Assembly (NCBI RefSeq): GCF_020707215.1
Contig: NZ_JAJFET010000001.1
Location: forward strand, 372,001 to 436,000
DNA from: Sphingomonas sp. PL-96
GTDB lineage: Bacteria > Pseudomonadota > Alphaproteobacteria > Sphingomonadales > Sphingomonadaceae
Reading direction: 5' to 3'
DNA: 64,000 nucleotides
Part shown: positions 18,015-27,857 of the stretch, one piece after another
Position numbering within the stretch: position 1 is the first letter of the stretch
Layout of the letters: the number at the start of each line of letters is the position of its first letter
Translations under genes and position numbers: made by a program
The notes under the pieces: generated by a model
The model's input: only the letters and a program-made list of their open reading frames with translations
Database searches by the model: none
Told to the model about the DNA's origin: nothing

Positions 18015-18869
18015 ATGACGCATCCCCCGACCGGTGTTCCGATCGCGCTGGAGCCGCTGGTGCTGCGCATCCTTGCTCCCAACGCCTCCCCCTATACCCA
18101 CGACGGCACGCAGAGCTATGTGGTGGGTGGCGCGCGCGATGCCGCGGTGATCGACCCTGGTCCGGTCGACGCCGCGCATCTGGACGCGCTGCTCGCCGCG
18201 GTGGGCAGCCGCCGGCTGGTGGCAATCCTGTGCACCCACACCCATCGCGACCACAGTCCCGGCGCGGCCTCGCTCGCTGAGCGTAGCGGCGCGCCGATCG
18301 TCGGCTGTGCCCCGCTCACCATGGACGATCCCGGCCCGCGTGCCGACGCCGCCTTCGACACCGCCTATGCGCCCGATCGCGTGCTGGCAGAGGGAGAGGG
18401 GGTATCCGGCGACGGCTGGTCGCTGACGGCGGTGACGACACCGGGCCACACCTCCAACCACTTGGCCTTTGCGTTGCCGGAAAGCGGCGCGCTGTTCAGC
18501 GGCGACCATGTCATGGGCTGGTCGACCACCATCGTCTCGCCGCCCGATGGCGACATGACCGCCTATATGGCGAGCCTCGAGAAGCTGATGGGGCGTTCGG
18601 ACCGCATCTATTATCCCGGCCATGGGGAGGCGGTGGAGAACCCGCAGCGTTTCGTGCGGGGACTGCTTGGCCACCGTCGCGCGCGCGAGGGGCAAATCCT
18701 GCGCCTGCTGGGCGAAGGGGTCGGCGCGGTGCCGGCGATGGTATCGCGCATGTATGTCGGGCTCGACGCGCGGCTGCTGCCCGCGGCCGCACGCTCGGTG
18801 CTCGCGCATCTGATCGACTTGAAGGCGCGCGGACTGGTGGAGGAGGCAGGAGAATGGCGACGCACGTGA
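18015..18869 (+). CDS. MBL-fold metallohydrolase
   Basis: This 284-residue metallo-beta-lactamase-fold enzyme has THTHRDH (75-80 region), TTPGHTSNHLAF, LFSGDHVMGW and YYPGHGEAVENP. The C-terminal part (from about 210) is a winged-helix-like domain seen in the LACTB2 subgroup. It probably hydrolyses a thioester or phosphodiester. The ATG at 18015 is the first that matches the family N-terminus. The next gene overlaps it by 16 nt. Confidence 0.9.
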   Translation: MTHPPTGVPIALEPLVLRILAPNASPYTHDGTQSYVVGGARDAAVIDPGPVDAAHLDALLAAVGSRRLVAILCTHTHRDHSPGAASLAERSGAPIVGCAPLTMDDPGPRADAAFDTAYAPDRVLAEGEGVSGDGWSLTAVTTPGHTSNHLAFALPESGALFSGDHVMGWSTTIVSPPDGDMTAYMASLEKLMGRSDRIYYPGHGEAVENPQRFVRGLLGHRRAREGQILRLLGEGVGAVPAMVSRMYVGLDARLLPAAARSVLAHLIDLKARGLVEEAGEWRRT

Positions 18870-19567
18870 AGCCGGGCTTCCTGCGCACGCTGATCGTACT
18901 GCTGGTCGGCATCGGCCTGACGCTCGGCGCGGTGCTGGTCTGCCAGCGTTATACCGAGGAATATGTCGTGACGCGGGAAGAGGACGGCACCGCCGTCACC
19001 CGCCTCATCACCGCGCGCTTGTCCGGCGCCTCGGCGCTCAAGGTCGCGGAGCTTTCGGGCACGATCCAGAGCACTGCTACCGACGTCCGCGCGATGGGGA
19101 TGCTGAAGTCGAACCAGGTCATCAAGATGCCCTTCACCGTCGACTATTTCGTCCAGGTAGGCGGAATCGGCCCGAACAATCTCAGCTGGTCCGAAGAGTC
19201 GCGCACGCTGGTGGTGGACGCGCCCGACGTGACGGTCGCCAAGCCCAACGTCGACGAGGCGGCGCGCAGCCTGGTGCGCACCCAGGGCGTGTTCGTCACC
19301 CGCGAGGCCGGCGAAGCGCTCGCCCGCCGCACGTCGCAGGCGGCGCAGACCAAGGCGCAGGCGGAGGCCCGCTCGCCCGAACGCATGGCCCAGGCCCGCG
19401 AAAAGGCGCGCACGGCGCTGGCTAACCTGCTCGGTGCGCCGCTGGCGAGCGCCGGTCTGGGCAACGTCCGCGTGCTGGTGACCTTCCCCAACGAGCGTCG
19501 ATCGCGCGACGGCGAACGCTGGGACGTCACCGCCCCGGTCGACGAGGTTCTCGCCAACCGGCGGTGA
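18854..19567 (+). CDS. DUF4230 membrane-anchored protein
   Basis: This 237-residue protein has one N-terminal transmembrane segment (about 9-30) followed by a DUF4230-type extracytoplasmic region (residues about 60-235). That region is rich in Lys/Glu/Gln and contains an Ala/Arg helix near 150-195. The family's function is unknown. It overlaps the MBL hydrolase gene by 16 nt, so they are co-translated. Confidence 0.75.
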   Translation: MATHVKPGFLRTLIVLLVGIGLTLGAVLVCQRYTEEYVVTREEDGTAVTRLITARLSGASALKVAELSGTIQSTATDVRAMGMLKSNQVIKMPFTVDYFVQVGGIGPNNLSWSEESRTLVVDAPDVTVAKPNVDEAARSLVRTQGVFVTREAGEALARRTSQAAQTKAQAEARSPERMAQAREKARTALANLLGAPLASAGLGNVRVLVTFPNERRSRDGERWDVTAPVDEVLANRR

Positions 19568-19596
19568 TGCTGGCGGTCCCCCTCCGCCTGTGCGGT

Positions 19597-19616
19597 GCTC
19601 CCGCGCAGGCAGGAGC
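19597..19616. repeat. Single hairpin of the intergenic repeat family (copy 4)
   Basis: The arms are GCTCCCGC/GCAGGAGC around GCAG with one mismatch. It sits between convergent DUF4230 and MATE genes. Confidence 0.6.
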
Positions 19617-19655
19617 TAATGGGAAGGCAGCTGTACGTGCTTCTCACCCAGCTGC

Positions 19656-21152
19656 TCACCCCCCAACCCGCACCTCCGCCCCGGGCGAACGGTCGCAGCC
19701 CACCACCGCCGGCGTCGCCATACCCGCATCCGCCGAATTCCCCTGCGGCCGCTCCGGCGCGATCAGCCGCGTCTTTCGCCAGTTGCCGTAACGATAGTAG
19801 AGCGCTGTCAGAATGCTCGACGTGATCGTCCCCAAAGGGAAACTCCACCAGATCGCGTCCGCGCCCAGCCTGGGGATCAGCAGCTCGGCGAACGGGATGC
19901 GGATCAGGAACATGGCGACGATCAGGATCAGCAGCGGCGGCCACACCGCGCCGGTCGACCGCACTACGCCCGACAACGCAAAGGTCACGCTGAACAGCAC
20001 GAACGACCAAAGCACGATGGTATTGATGTGCCCCGCGACCGGCAGCGCGGGGGAGTCCGGCGGCAGGAAGATGTGCAGCGTCAGGTCGCCCAGCGGATAG
20101 ATGATCGCGGCGACCAGACCGGTGATGACCAGCCCGCTCAGCACGCCCGACCGCGCGATCTTGCCGACCCGGTCCCATTTTTGCGCCCCGACGTTCTGCG
20201 CCGCCATCGACGACACTGCCGCGCCGACTGCCATCGCCGGCATCTGGATATAGGTCCACACCTGCGACGCGGCGGTATAGGCAGCCGCCGTCACCGCGCC
20301 ATAGCTGTTGACGAAGCCGATCATCACCATCGCCGCGCCGGACATCACCAGGATCTGCAACCCCATGGGCAGGCCGCGCAGCACCAACGCCTTCAGGATC
20401 GCAGGGTCGGGTTTGAGCAGGTGGAACTCGCCCGGGCGCAGCATCAGCGGGCTGCCGCGCCGGTAGAGCAGCGCGACCAGCAGCACCAGGCTGGTGCCTT
20501 GGCCGATCAGCGTGGAAAAGGCCGATCCGGCGATGCCCAGCCTGGGAAAGGGGCCGATGCCCCGGATCAGCATCGGGTTGAGGAGGATGTCCAGCACGAC
20601 GGCCAGCAGCATGAAGAGAAAGGGCGTGCGGCTGTCCCCGATGCCGCGCTGCGCCATCTGCAGGAAGGCGAAGAAATAGAGGAACGGCATCGCCAGAAAG
20701 ACGATGCGCAAATAGGTCTCGGCCTCGGCCAGCGCCTCGGCCGGCGTGCCCATCAAGGCCAGGATGTGCGGCGACAGCCGATAGCCGACCGCGGCGACCC
20801 CCAGCGCCAGGATTGCGAAAAACGTGATGGAGGTGCCCATCACCTTTTTCACCTGGCGCAGGTCGCCGGCTCCGACGCTCTGCCCGACCAGGATGTTGGC
20901 GGCCATGCTGACGCCGAAGATTGCGCCCAGCATCAGCATCATGACGATGTTGGCGTTGCCGATCGCGGTGATGGCAGTGATGCCCAGCGAATGGCTCACC
21001 CAGAATTGGTTGATGCTGCCGTTCAGCGACTGGAGCGCGTTGCCGCCCAGAACCGGCAGCGAGAAGACCAACAGGGTGCGCGTGATCGGTCCCTGCGTCA
21101 GATCCCGGCCGCGCCGCTTCCCCTTGGCAGCCGTTTGGCCTTGCCCGCTCAT
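19656..21152 (-). CDS. MATE-family multidrug efflux transporter
   Basis: This 498-residue protein has twelve hydrophobic segments and typical MATE features: [30 protein letters not shown] in TM1, [15 protein letters not shown], and the second-half repeat [15 protein letters not shown]. It would export cationic drugs or metabolites using Na+ or H+. A basic N-terminal tail (about 25 residues) precedes TM1. It stands alone, divergent from nadA. Confidence 0.92.
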   Translation of the reverse strand: MSGQGQTAAKGKRRGRDLTQGPITRTLLVFSLPVLGGNALQSLNGSINQFWVSHSLGITAITAIGNANIVMMLMLGAIFGVSMAANILVGQSVGAGDLRQVKKVMGTSITFFAILALGVAAVGYRLSPHILALMGTPAEALAEAETYLRIVFLAMPFLYFFAFLQMAQRGIGDSRTPFLFMLLAVVLDILLNPMLIRGIGPFPRLGIAGSAFSTLIGQGTSLVLLVALLYRRGSPLMLRPGEFHLLKPDPAILKALVLRGLPMGLQILVMSGAAMVMIGFVNSYGAVTAAAYTAASQVWTYIQMPAMAVGAAVSSMAAQNVGAQKWDRVGKIARSGVLSGLVITGLVAAIIYPLGDLTLHIFLPPDSPALPVAGHINTIVLWSFVLFSVTFALSGVVRSTGAVWPPLLILIVAMFLIRIPFAELLIPRLGADAIWWSFPLGTITSSILTALYYRYGNWRKTRLIAPERPQGNSADAGMATPAVVGCDRSPGAEVRVGG

Positions 21153-21411
21153 CCTGTTCCACTTTTCGTTCAGAGTAACAGGCGGAACCCCGCGGGTGCG
21201 GGCGCTGTTCCCGATCGGCGCTGCGCGGCTTGCTCAGCCTCGTCTGCGTCAGCACGCCGACTGCACCCGCCATCCTCCCGTGCTTGCGCAGCAACATCCC
21301 CGCGAGTGCGCCCAGCGGTCAGCGGGATACGGCGGCATCTTGCCGCACCGGGCGCAAATGGCCATGTGGGCGCTTTGTGGCCCGCATCACGGGCACGCGG
21401 GGGAAGTTGGA

Positions 21412-22422
21412 ATGGACGCACGCAACGGCATCGGCGGCAACTTGGCCGGCGTCGACCTGCTGGGAGAGATCGACCGGCTGCGCAAGGAGCGCAATGCCGT
21501 CATCCTCGCGCACTATTATCAAAAGCCGGAAATTCAGGACCTCGCCGATTTCGTCGGCGACAGCCTCGACCTGTCGCGCAAGGCGGCGGCAACCGACGCC
21601 GAGGTGATCGCCTTTTGCGGCGTGCGCTTCATGGCCGAGACCGCCAAGATCCTGAGCCCCGAAAAGATCGTGGTGCTCCCCGACATGGCCGCCGGCTGCA
21701 GCCTGGAGGACAGCTGCCCGCCCGAGCAGTTCGCCGCCTTCCGCGCGCAGCACCCGGATCACATCGCGCTCACCTACATCAACTGCTCGACCGAGGTGAA
21801 GGCGCTCAGCGATATCATCGTCACCTCGTCGTCGGCGGAGAAGATCCTCAGCCAGATCCCACCCACGCAGAAGATCATCTTCGGACCGGACCGCAATCTG
21901 GGCGGCTATCTCGCGCGCAAGACCGGCCGCGACATGCTGCTGTGGCCGGGCGTGTGCATCGTGCACGAGGCGTTCTCGGAAACCGAGCTGCTGAAACTCA
22001 AGGCAGAGCATCCCGGCGCGCCGGTTGCGGCCCACCCGGAATGCCCCGCGGTCATCCTCGATCATGCCGACTATGTCGGCTCGACCCGCGGCATCCTGGA
22101 ATATGCGCAGACCGTGCCCGGCGACACGCTGATCGTCGCGACCGAACCGCACATCATCCACCAGATGGAAAAGGCGATGCCGGAGAAGCGCTTCATCGGC
22201 GCGCCGGGTGCCGACGGCAACTGCAACTGCAACATCTGCCCGTACATGGCGCTCAACACGATCGAGAAGCTCTACCTGGCGCTGCGCGACCTCGAGCCGC
22301 GCATCGAGATTGAGGAAAGCCTGCGCCTCAAGGCCAAGGTCTCGCTCGATCGCATGCTCGGCATGGCCAGCGGCACCGTCGGCATGGGCGACCTCGGTCC
22401 CGTCCGCGTCACCGGAGACTGA
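21412..22422 (+). CDS. nadA: Quinolinate synthase
   Basis: This 336-residue NadA has [57 protein letters not shown] and [13 protein letters not shown]. The Cys of the first, a Cys near WPGVC and one in the last motif fit the 4Fe-4S ligands. It condenses iminoaspartate with DHAP to make quinolinate for NAD. The start MDARNG at 21412 is chosen over an upstream in-frame Met that would add a non-family extension. nadC is about 8 kb downstream; nadB is not in the window. Confidence 0.95.
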   Translation: MDARNGIGGNLAGVDLLGEIDRLRKERNAVILAHYYQKPEIQDLADFVGDSLDLSRKAAATDAEVIAFCGVRFMAETAKILSPEKIVVLPDMAAGCSLEDSCPPEQFAAFRAQHPDHIALTYINCSTEVKALSDIIVTSSSAEKILSQIPPTQKIIFGPDRNLGGYLARKTGRDMLLWPGVCIVHEAFSETELLKLKAEHPGAPVAAHPECPAVILDHADYVGSTRGILEYAQTVPGDTLIVATEPHIIHQMEKAMPEKRFIGAPGADGNCNCNICPYMALNTIEKLYLALRDLEPRIEIEESLRLKAKVSLDRMLGMASGTVGMGDLGPVRVTGD

Positions 22423-22460
22423 TGGCCCGCGCCTGACCCCACCCGCGAGAGGAAGTTCCC

Positions 22461-23297
22461 ATGCCGTATCCGACCCCCTGGCAGCACCATCGTAGCAGCA
22501 GCATCGCCGACGACATCGACTTCGAGATCAAGGGCCAGGAACTCCAGTTCCTGGAGATCGAGCTCGATCCCGGCGAAAGTGCGGTGGCGGAGGCGGGCGC
22601 GCTGGTGTGGAAGGATGCCGCGGTCGACATGACCACGGTGTTCGGCGACGGCAGCGGCGGGCAGGGCGCCGGGTTCATGGGCAAGCTGCTGGGTGCCGGC
22701 CGCCGGCTGGTGACGGGCGAAAGCCTGTTCACCACCGTCTTCACCCACGAGGGCCATGGCAAGGCGCGGGTCGCCTTTGCCTCGCCCACGCCCGGCGCGA
22801 TCCTGCCGCTGCGCCTGGGCGATCTCGGCGGGCGGCTGATCTGCCAGAAGGACAGCTTCCTCGCCGCGGCCAAGGGTGTGTCGATCGGCCTCCACTTCCA
22901 GAAGCGCGTGCTCACCGGCCTGTTCGGCGGGGAGGGCTTCATCATGCAGAAGCTGGAGGGTGACGGCTGGGTCTTCGTCCAGATGGGCGGCACCGTGGTC
23001 GAGCGCACGCTGGCATCAGGCGAGGAACTCCACGTCGACACCGGCTGCCTGGCGGCCATGACCGACACGGTCGACTTCGACCTGGTCACCGCCGGCGGCG
23101 TGAAAAGCGTGCTGTTCGGTGGCGAGGGCCTGTTCTTCGCTCGCCTGCGCGGCCCCGGCAAGGTCTGGATCCAGTCGCTTCCCTTCTCGCGCCTGGCGGG
23201 TCGGATGCTGGCGGCTGCCGGCAGCCGCGGCGGCCAGAACCGCGGCGAGGGCTCGATCCTCGGCGGCCTCGGCAACTTCGTGGGCGGCAACGACTAG
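22461..23297 (+). CDS. TIGR00266/AIM24-family protein
   Basis: This 278-residue protein of beta-helical, double-stranded type has FEIKGQELQFLEIELDPGES, AGALVWKDAAVDM, and a Gly-rich middle region (about 65-80). The FQKRVLTGLFGGEGFI segment and VLFGGEGLFFARLRGPG complete the family pattern. The C-terminus is Gly/Asn rich. The function is unknown. It lies 38 nt after nadA and is probably co-transcribed, behind its own GAGAGGAAG site. Confidence 0.85.
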   Translation: MPYPTPWQHHRSSSIADDIDFEIKGQELQFLEIELDPGESAVAEAGALVWKDAAVDMTTVFGDGSGGQGAGFMGKLLGAGRRLVTGESLFTTVFTHEGHGKARVAFASPTPGAILPLRLGDLGGRLICQKDSFLAAAKGVSIGLHFQKRVLTGLFGGEGFIMQKLEGDGWVFVQMGGTVVERTLASGEELHVDTGCLAAMTDTVDFDLVTAGGVKSVLFGGEGLFFARLRGPGKVWIQSLPFSRLAGRMLAAAGSRGGQNRGEGSILGGLGNFVGGND

Positions 23298-23456
23298 GGG
23301 CGACCCACGGACGCGAAGGCCCGCTCTTCCAGGATACTCGGGCGGTAAGCGCTTCCTGCGCCGATTATCCCTATCCCAATTAGTTTCGAAGGGGCATGTC
23401 CATTGTCCCAGTGCTTCAGATTCGAACGAAGCCGGTCGGCGGGATGATGAGCGTAC

Positions 23457-24527
23457 ATGTTGACGGTACCTGGTGCGCTACTACTCGCGGTCTCTCCCGT
23501 AGGCTCATTGCCAGCGCCGGAGTTCCCAACCGCAGCGGGCGCCGCCTCGGCAACTCTGGTTTCGCCCTCCGTCCTGCTTGCCGATCCAGCGCTCCTTCCA
23601 GCGCAGCCCCCTCAGTTGCAGTCCGACACGGCTGTTCCACCGGCGGTCACTCCGGTTCAAGTCTCGCCCGCACCGCCTGGCGCAGTGCCCCCACCGGACG
23701 CGGGTTCGCCCGTTCAGGTGCCCCCTGCCGAAGAGGCGGCGCACGGTGACATCGTCATCACAGGGCGCAGGGAGCCGGCAGGAGACCCGCTGCGCGCGGT
23801 AAATGCCGAGGCTTTTGCCGTTACGCAGAAGGTGGACGACACCGTCGTCGGCCCCGTCGCAAGAACGTACAAGAAGGCTTTGCCGAGCCCCATCCGCAAG
23901 GGGATCCACAACTTCCTGTATAACATCCGTGAACCGATCGTGTTCTTGAACTTCATGCTTCAGCTCAAGCCTGGAAAGGCGGCGGAGACGGTCGGCCGCT
24001 TCGTGATCAATACCACCGTTGGCGCTGCCGGGTTCGTGGACATGGCCAAGCGCAAGCCGTTCCATTTGCCGCGGCGGTCGAACGGGTTTGCAAACACGCT
24101 GGGCTATTATGGCGTAAAGAACGGGCCCTTCCTTTTCCTGCCGCTGGTCGGCCCCACGACCGTTCGGGACTTGCTGGGCGGCGCCGTCGATCGGCTGGTC
24201 CTGCCGGTCGGCGTCGGCAGTCCGTTCACGAGCGTGAGCTATTCCGTGCCGGCCGGTGTCCTGGGCGCGCTCGACCACCGTTCCGAGTTCGACCAGACGC
24301 TCAAGGACCTGCACGACAACTCGCCCGATCCCTATGCAGCAACCCGGGCATTCTATCTCAACCGGAGGCAGGCTGAAATCGACCAGCTGCGCGGGCGTGT
24401 CAAAGGCGATCCGGCCGGCATGTCGGGGCCGCCGCCGAGCGTGAATCCGTTCGTCCCCGAGGATCTGGAGCCGAAGCCGACGCCGGCCCCGCAGCCCGAA
24501 TCCTCGGAGCCAGTGGCGGGAAACTGA
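23457..24527 (+). CDS. mlaA: MlaA-family outer-membrane lipid-asymmetry protein
   Basis: This 356-residue protein has the MlaA/VacJ domain from about 110 to 305: YKKALPSPIRKGIHNFLYNI, EPIVFLNFMLQLKPGKA, RFVINTTVGAAGFVDMAK, ANTLGYYGVKNGPFLFLPLVGPTTVRD. It would remove phospholipids from the outer leaflet with the Mla ABC system. The N-terminal 90 residues are Pro/Ala rich and lack the lipobox Cys of typical MlaA. They carry a DIVITGRREP motif (about 99-108) resembling the TonB box of outer-membrane receptors. The start may lie slightly elsewhere. Confidence 0.85.
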   Translation: MLTVPGALLLAVSPVGSLPAPEFPTAAGAASATLVSPSVLLADPALLPAQPPQLQSDTAVPPAVTPVQVSPAPPGAVPPPDAGSPVQVPPAEEAAHGDIVITGRREPAGDPLRAVNAEAFAVTQKVDDTVVGPVARTYKKALPSPIRKGIHNFLYNIREPIVFLNFMLQLKPGKAAETVGRFVINTTVGAAGFVDMAKRKPFHLPRRSNGFANTLGYYGVKNGPFLFLPLVGPTTVRDLLGGAVDRLVLPVGVGSPFTSVSYSVPAGVLGALDHRSEFDQTLKDLHDNSPDPYAATRAFYLNRRQAEIDQLRGRVKGDPAGMSGPPPSVNPFVPEDLEPKPTPAPQPESSEPVAGN

Positions 24528-24742
24528 GCACGGCGCGTGCGGCTTGCCTGGCGACAATGCCCTGTGTCGGCGGTGTGATGAGGATGGAGCGAACGGGCGA
24601 AGTCTGAAGAGCGATCAACGGTGTGTAGTGGCGTCGCATCCGCCCCAAGTCGCCTTCGAGGCCGCCGCCGACCTCCCGCACCGGGACTCTCCGGCGCCGT
24701 AAGCCCTTGTGCCACGGCTCGGAAAGGGCCATTTGCGCCCCC

Positions 24743-26449
24743 ATGCCCTTTGGTAAAGTTCCCGAACCGCTCGCCGCGGCGCTTGTTGCGCGTGGCTATG
24801 AAGCGCCCACGGCCGTCCAGGCCGCCGTCGTCAAGCCCGAAGCCGAAGGGCGCGATCTCATCGTCTCCGCCCAGACCGGCTCCGGCAAGACCGTCGCCTT
24901 TGGCCTCGCCATGGCCCCGCAGCTGCTGGCGGAGGACGGCGCGATCGGCCAGCTCGGCGCTCCGCTCGCCATCGCCATCGCCCCCACCCGCGAGCTCGCC
25001 CTCCAGGTCGCGCGCGAACTCGGCTGGCTCTACGGCCAGACCGGCGCTCGCATCGCCACCTGCGTCGGCGGCATGGACCCCTCGCGTGAGCGGCGTGCGC
25101 TCAGCCACGGCGCGCACATCGTCGTCGGCACGCCCGGCCGTCTGCGCGATCACCTGGAGCGCGGCGCGCTCGACCTATCGGCGATCCGCGCAGCCGTCCT
25201 CGACGAAGCCGACGAGATGCTCGACATGGGCTTCCGCGAGGATCTCGAGCAAATCCTCGACGCGACGCCGGATGGCCGCCGCACACTGCTGTTCTCCGCG
25301 ACCATGCCGCGCCCGATCGTGGCGCTCGCCAAGCGCTACCAGCGCGACGCGCTGCGCATCGAGACGCTCTCGGCCGATCGCGGCCACGGCGACATCGCCT
25401 ATCAGTGCGTGACCGTCGCCCCGTCCGACATCGAGCATGCGGTGGTGAACCTGCTGCGCTTCCACGAGCCGGACACCGCCTTCCTGTTCTGCGCCACCCG
25501 TGAAGCGGTCCGCCGCCTGCACGCGAGCCTGGTCGAGCGCGGCTTCGACGCCGTGGCGCTTTCGGGCGAGCACAGCCAGAACGAGCGCAACCACGCGCTT
25601 CAGGCGCTGCGCGATCGCCGCGCCCGCGTGTGCGTCGCGACGGACGTTGCCGCGCGCGGCATCGATCTGCCCTCGCTCAGCCTGGTGATCCACGTCGAGC
25701 TGCCGCGCGACGCCGAGGCGCTTCAGCACCGCTCGGGCCGCACCGGCCGCGCCGGCAAGAAGGGCATCGCCGCGCTGGTGGTGCCGTATCAGCGTCGCCG
25801 CCGCGTCGAGATGATGCTGCGCGGTGCCAAGATCAACGCCGAGTGGGTCGAGGTGCCGAGCGCCGACGCCATCCGCGAGGCCGATCGCGAGCGCCTGCTC
25901 GCCAAGCTCAGCGATACGGTGGAGCTGGACGAGGAGGATCGCGCACTCGGCGCCCGCCTGCTCGAAGGGCGTGAGCCTGCCGACATCGCCGCCATGCTGG
26001 TGCGCGCCTATCGCGCCAAGCTGCCGGCCGCCGAGGACCTCGTCGGCGGCAGCGACCGCGGCGAGCGCGGTCCCCGCGACGACGGCCCCCGCGCCGGCTT
26101 CGAGGACAGCGTCTGGTTCCGCATGAACATCGGCCGCCGCCAGAACGCCGATCCGCGCTGGCTGCTGCCGCTGCTGTGCCGCCGCGGCCACATCACCAAG
26201 GGTGAAGTCGGCGCAATCCGCATCGCCGCGGACGAGACCGCCTTCCAGATCCCGCGCGCGGTCGCCAGCCGCTTCGTGGCCGCGATCAAGCGCACCGCGG
26301 GTGAGGGTGACGACGACCTGCGCGTGCTGCCGATGGATGGCCCGCCGCCGCCGGGCAGCACCGGCGGCCCGCGTCCTCCGCGCGGCGGCCCCAACCAGCC
26401 GCGGCACCAGGCCCGCCCGTTCCGCCCCCGCGGCGGCCCGCGCGGCTAA
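24743..26449 (+). CDS. DEAD-box RNA helicase with DbpA-type C-terminal domain
   Basis: This 568-residue protein has a Q motif (GYEAPTAVQ), motif [10 protein letters not shown] (42-50), PTREL, TPGR, DEAD at 154-157, SAT, ARGID and [10 protein letters not shown]. After the helicase core, residues about 450-525 ([20 protein letters not shown]...) match the DbpA RNA-binding domain. The C-terminal tail is Arg/Gly/Pro rich. This suggests roles in ribosome assembly or cold-stress RNA remodelling, as for DbpA and CsdA. The ATG at 24743 precedes the Q-motif region closely, as in the family. Confidence 0.94.
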   Translation: MPFGKVPEPLAAALVARGYEAPTAVQAAVVKPEAEGRDLIVSAQTGSGKTVAFGLAMAPQLLAEDGAIGQLGAPLAIAIAPTRELALQVARELGWLYGQTGARIATCVGGMDPSRERRALSHGAHIVVGTPGRLRDHLERGALDLSAIRAAVLDEADEMLDMGFREDLEQILDATPDGRRTLLFSATMPRPIVALAKRYQRDALRIETLSADRGHGDIAYQCVTVAPSDIEHAVVNLLRFHEPDTAFLFCATREAVRRLHASLVERGFDAVALSGEHSQNERNHALQALRDRRARVCVATDVAARGIDLPSLSLVIHVELPRDAEALQHRSGRTGRAGKKGIAALVVPYQRRRRVEMMLRGAKINAEWVEVPSADAIREADRERLLAKLSDTVELDEEDRALGARLLEGREPADIAAMLVRAYRAKLPAAEDLVGGSDRGERGPRDDGPRAGFEDSVWFRMNIGRRQNADPRWLLPLLCRRGHITKGEVGAIRIAADETAFQIPRAVASRFVAAIKRTAGEGDDDLRVLPMDGPPPPGSTGGPRPPRGGPNQPRHQARPFRPRGGPRG

Positions 26450-26452
26450 CCT

Positions 26453-26479
26453 AAAAGGGGGCTTCGGCCCCCTTTTTTT
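26453..26479 (+). terminator. Rho-independent terminator after the helicase gene
   Basis: The stem AAAAGGGGGC/GCCCCCTTTT has a TTCG tetraloop (26463-26466) and ends in seven T residues. It would also work partly in the reverse direction. Confidence 0.95.
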
Positions 26480-26540
26480 GTGGCCGCTGCTTGTCCGCAG
26501 CCGCGTTGCGTAGCCGCTGGACCCGCTTCATACTTCGCCC

Positions 26541-26861
26541 ATGAAGCCGGCGCTTGCCCCGATGGTGATTGCAGCCCTTGGGTTGATGGGGTGCGCGGGC
26601 AGGGCAAGGGCTGTGCCCTTTGACGTCCTGGTGCGCGGACCGGCTGCGCAGTGCAGCCTTGAAGTCGCCGGCCGTGCAGTCACTTTCCAGGAACTGGTGG
26701 CAGTCGCCCGCCGCGAAGTGCAGCCCGGTCGAGGCGCACGCATCCTGCTGCCCACGAGCGAGGTACCGTATCGCTGCATCGGCGGCGCGATCTACAGCCT
26801 GCAGACCGCCGGTTTCGAGCAGGTGACCGCCCTCGCCCCCCATTTCCGGCCGCTGAAATAA
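26541..26861 (+). CDS. Small lipoprotein with ExbD/TolR-like periplasmic domain
   Basis: This 106-residue protein begins with a lipoprotein signal (LGLMGC, Cys about 18). Residues 25-104 read like the periplasmic domain of ExbD/TolR: a first strand with VTFQEL, then ARILLPTSEVPYRCIGGAIYSLQTAGF (about 70-95), equivalent to the 'aD..v.Y..v..v....aG...v.L' core. It lacks the ExbD transmembrane helix and its essential Asp, so it cannot be a motor component. No exbB or tonB is adjacent. The assignment is by pattern only. Confidence 0.5.
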   Translation: MKPALAPMVIAALGLMGCAGRARAVPFDVLVRGPAAQCSLEVAGRAVTFQELVAVARREVQPGRGARILLPTSEVPYRCIGGAIYSLQTAGFEQVTALAPHFRPLK

Positions 26862-26894
26862 GCAGCGCGACCCCGGTTCCGCTCCCCTATCGTC

Positions 26895-26934
26895 AGCTGC
26901 TCTGCCGGCCCTGGATCCTGCTTGCGCAGGGATA
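26895..26934. repeat. Intergenic repeat half-element (copy 5)
   Basis: The linker CTGCTCTGCCGGCCCTGG leads into a hairpin ATCCTGC/GCAGGGAT (26915-26933) followed by ACGG, matching the right half of other copies. It lies between the ExbD-like and LprI-like genes. Confidence 0.7.
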
Positions 26935-27035
26935 CGGATGGCTTCTGAGGCAAGGCGCCGTGCGTCTCGCCGACGCTGGTCCGGTTCAAGCGCGACCGGT
27001 AAGGCAGCGGCGCGCACCTAGCCGGAGGAATCGCC

Positions 27036-27458
27036 ATGCCCCTGTTCACGCTCGCCCTGTTCCTCCAGGCGGCGAACCCCGCATCCTGCACGGGCGATGA
27101 CACGCCTTCCATCAACGCCTGCGCCTCGGCCGAATTCGACGCGGCCGATGCCGAGTTGAACCGCTACTACCAGGCCGCGATGCGACGGTTGCGGAGCGAA
27201 GGGGAGGGTGAAGCCGCCAAGGAACTGGTGAAGGCCCAGCGCGCCTGGATCCAGTACCGGGACGCCGAATGTGGAGCCGTGTACCAGAACTGGAGCGGCG
27301 GCTCGATCCGTACGCTGATGGGCATCAGCTGTCAGACCCGCCTGACGAAGCTGCGCACCCATGTGATCTGGAGTCACTGGCTCACCTACATGGACAGCAC
27401 CCCGCCGATCCTGCCCCGCCCGGACCTCTCGGTGCTGCGCGACGACGATCGCCCATGA
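27036..27458 (+). CDS. LprI-like (DUF1311) secreted protein
   Basis: This 140-residue protein has a short hydrophobic N-terminus and a DUF1311 pattern: CASAEFDAADAELNRYYQAAMRRL, LVKAQRAWIQYRDAEC and SCQTRLTKLRT. Four Cys are positioned for two disulfides. The family includes the lysozyme inhibitor LprI, and many members are periplasmic and uncharacterised. A GGAGGAA ribosome site precedes the ATG. It overlaps the barstar-like gene by 4 nt. Confidence 0.82.
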   Translation: MPLFTLALFLQAANPASCTGDDTPSINACASAEFDAADAELNRYYQAAMRRLRSEGEGEAAKELVKAQRAWIQYRDAECGAVYQNWSGGSIRTLMGISCQTRLTKLRTHVIWSHWLTYMDSTPPILPRPDLSVLRDDDRP

Positions 27459-27847
27459 CCAAGACCCTGACCCTCGACGGTGCCCGTATCCGCGACATCG
27501 CCTCCTTCTATGCAGAGGTGAACCGCGTCTTCATGGTCGGCGAGGATTGGACTCTGGGCGAAAGCCTCGACGCGCTCGATGACATGCTGCGTGGCGGCTA
27601 CGGCGCGATCGAAGGACAGGAGCCGGTGCGGCTCGTCTGGAACAACATGGCAGCGAGCCAGGCCGCACTCGGCATCGCCGCGACGGTTGCCCGGCTGCGC
27701 GAGAAGCTGCAGCGGCCGGACCTCTACGATGCGGACCGCATCGGCCGCCAGCTCGACGCCGTCGAGCGCGGAGAGGGGCCGACCTATTTCGACACCATCC
27801 TCCACATCCTCGCCGACCATCCCAACATCGAACTGGTCGCCGCCTGA
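27455..27847 (+). CDS. Barstar-like ribonuclease inhibitor family protein
   Basis: This 130-residue acidic cytoplasmic protein begins TLTLDGARIRDIASFYAEVNRVF. It has the barstar core ESLDALDDMLRGGYG, corresponding to the barnase-binding helix and loop. In Bacillus this fold neutralises barnase. Here the C-terminal half is an extension with VARLREKL and DTILHILADHP. No barnase homologue lies next to it. The neighbour is an LprI-like secreted protein, so the pair may guard against an enzyme encoded elsewhere. Translation is coupled through ATGA. Confidence 0.78.
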   Translation: MTKTLTLDGARIRDIASFYAEVNRVFMVGEDWTLGESLDALDDMLRGGYGAIEGQEPVRLVWNNMAASQAALGIAATVARLREKLQRPDLYDADRIGRQLDAVERGEGPTYFDTILHILADHPNIELVAA

Positions 27848-27857
27848 TCCTTGGCGG

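Noticed and set aside
21153-21230. GGAAC-N17-GGTT on the minus strand before the MATE gene as an EcfG promoter.
   Set aside because: Both spacing and -10 deviate, and MATE genes are not expected in the regulon.
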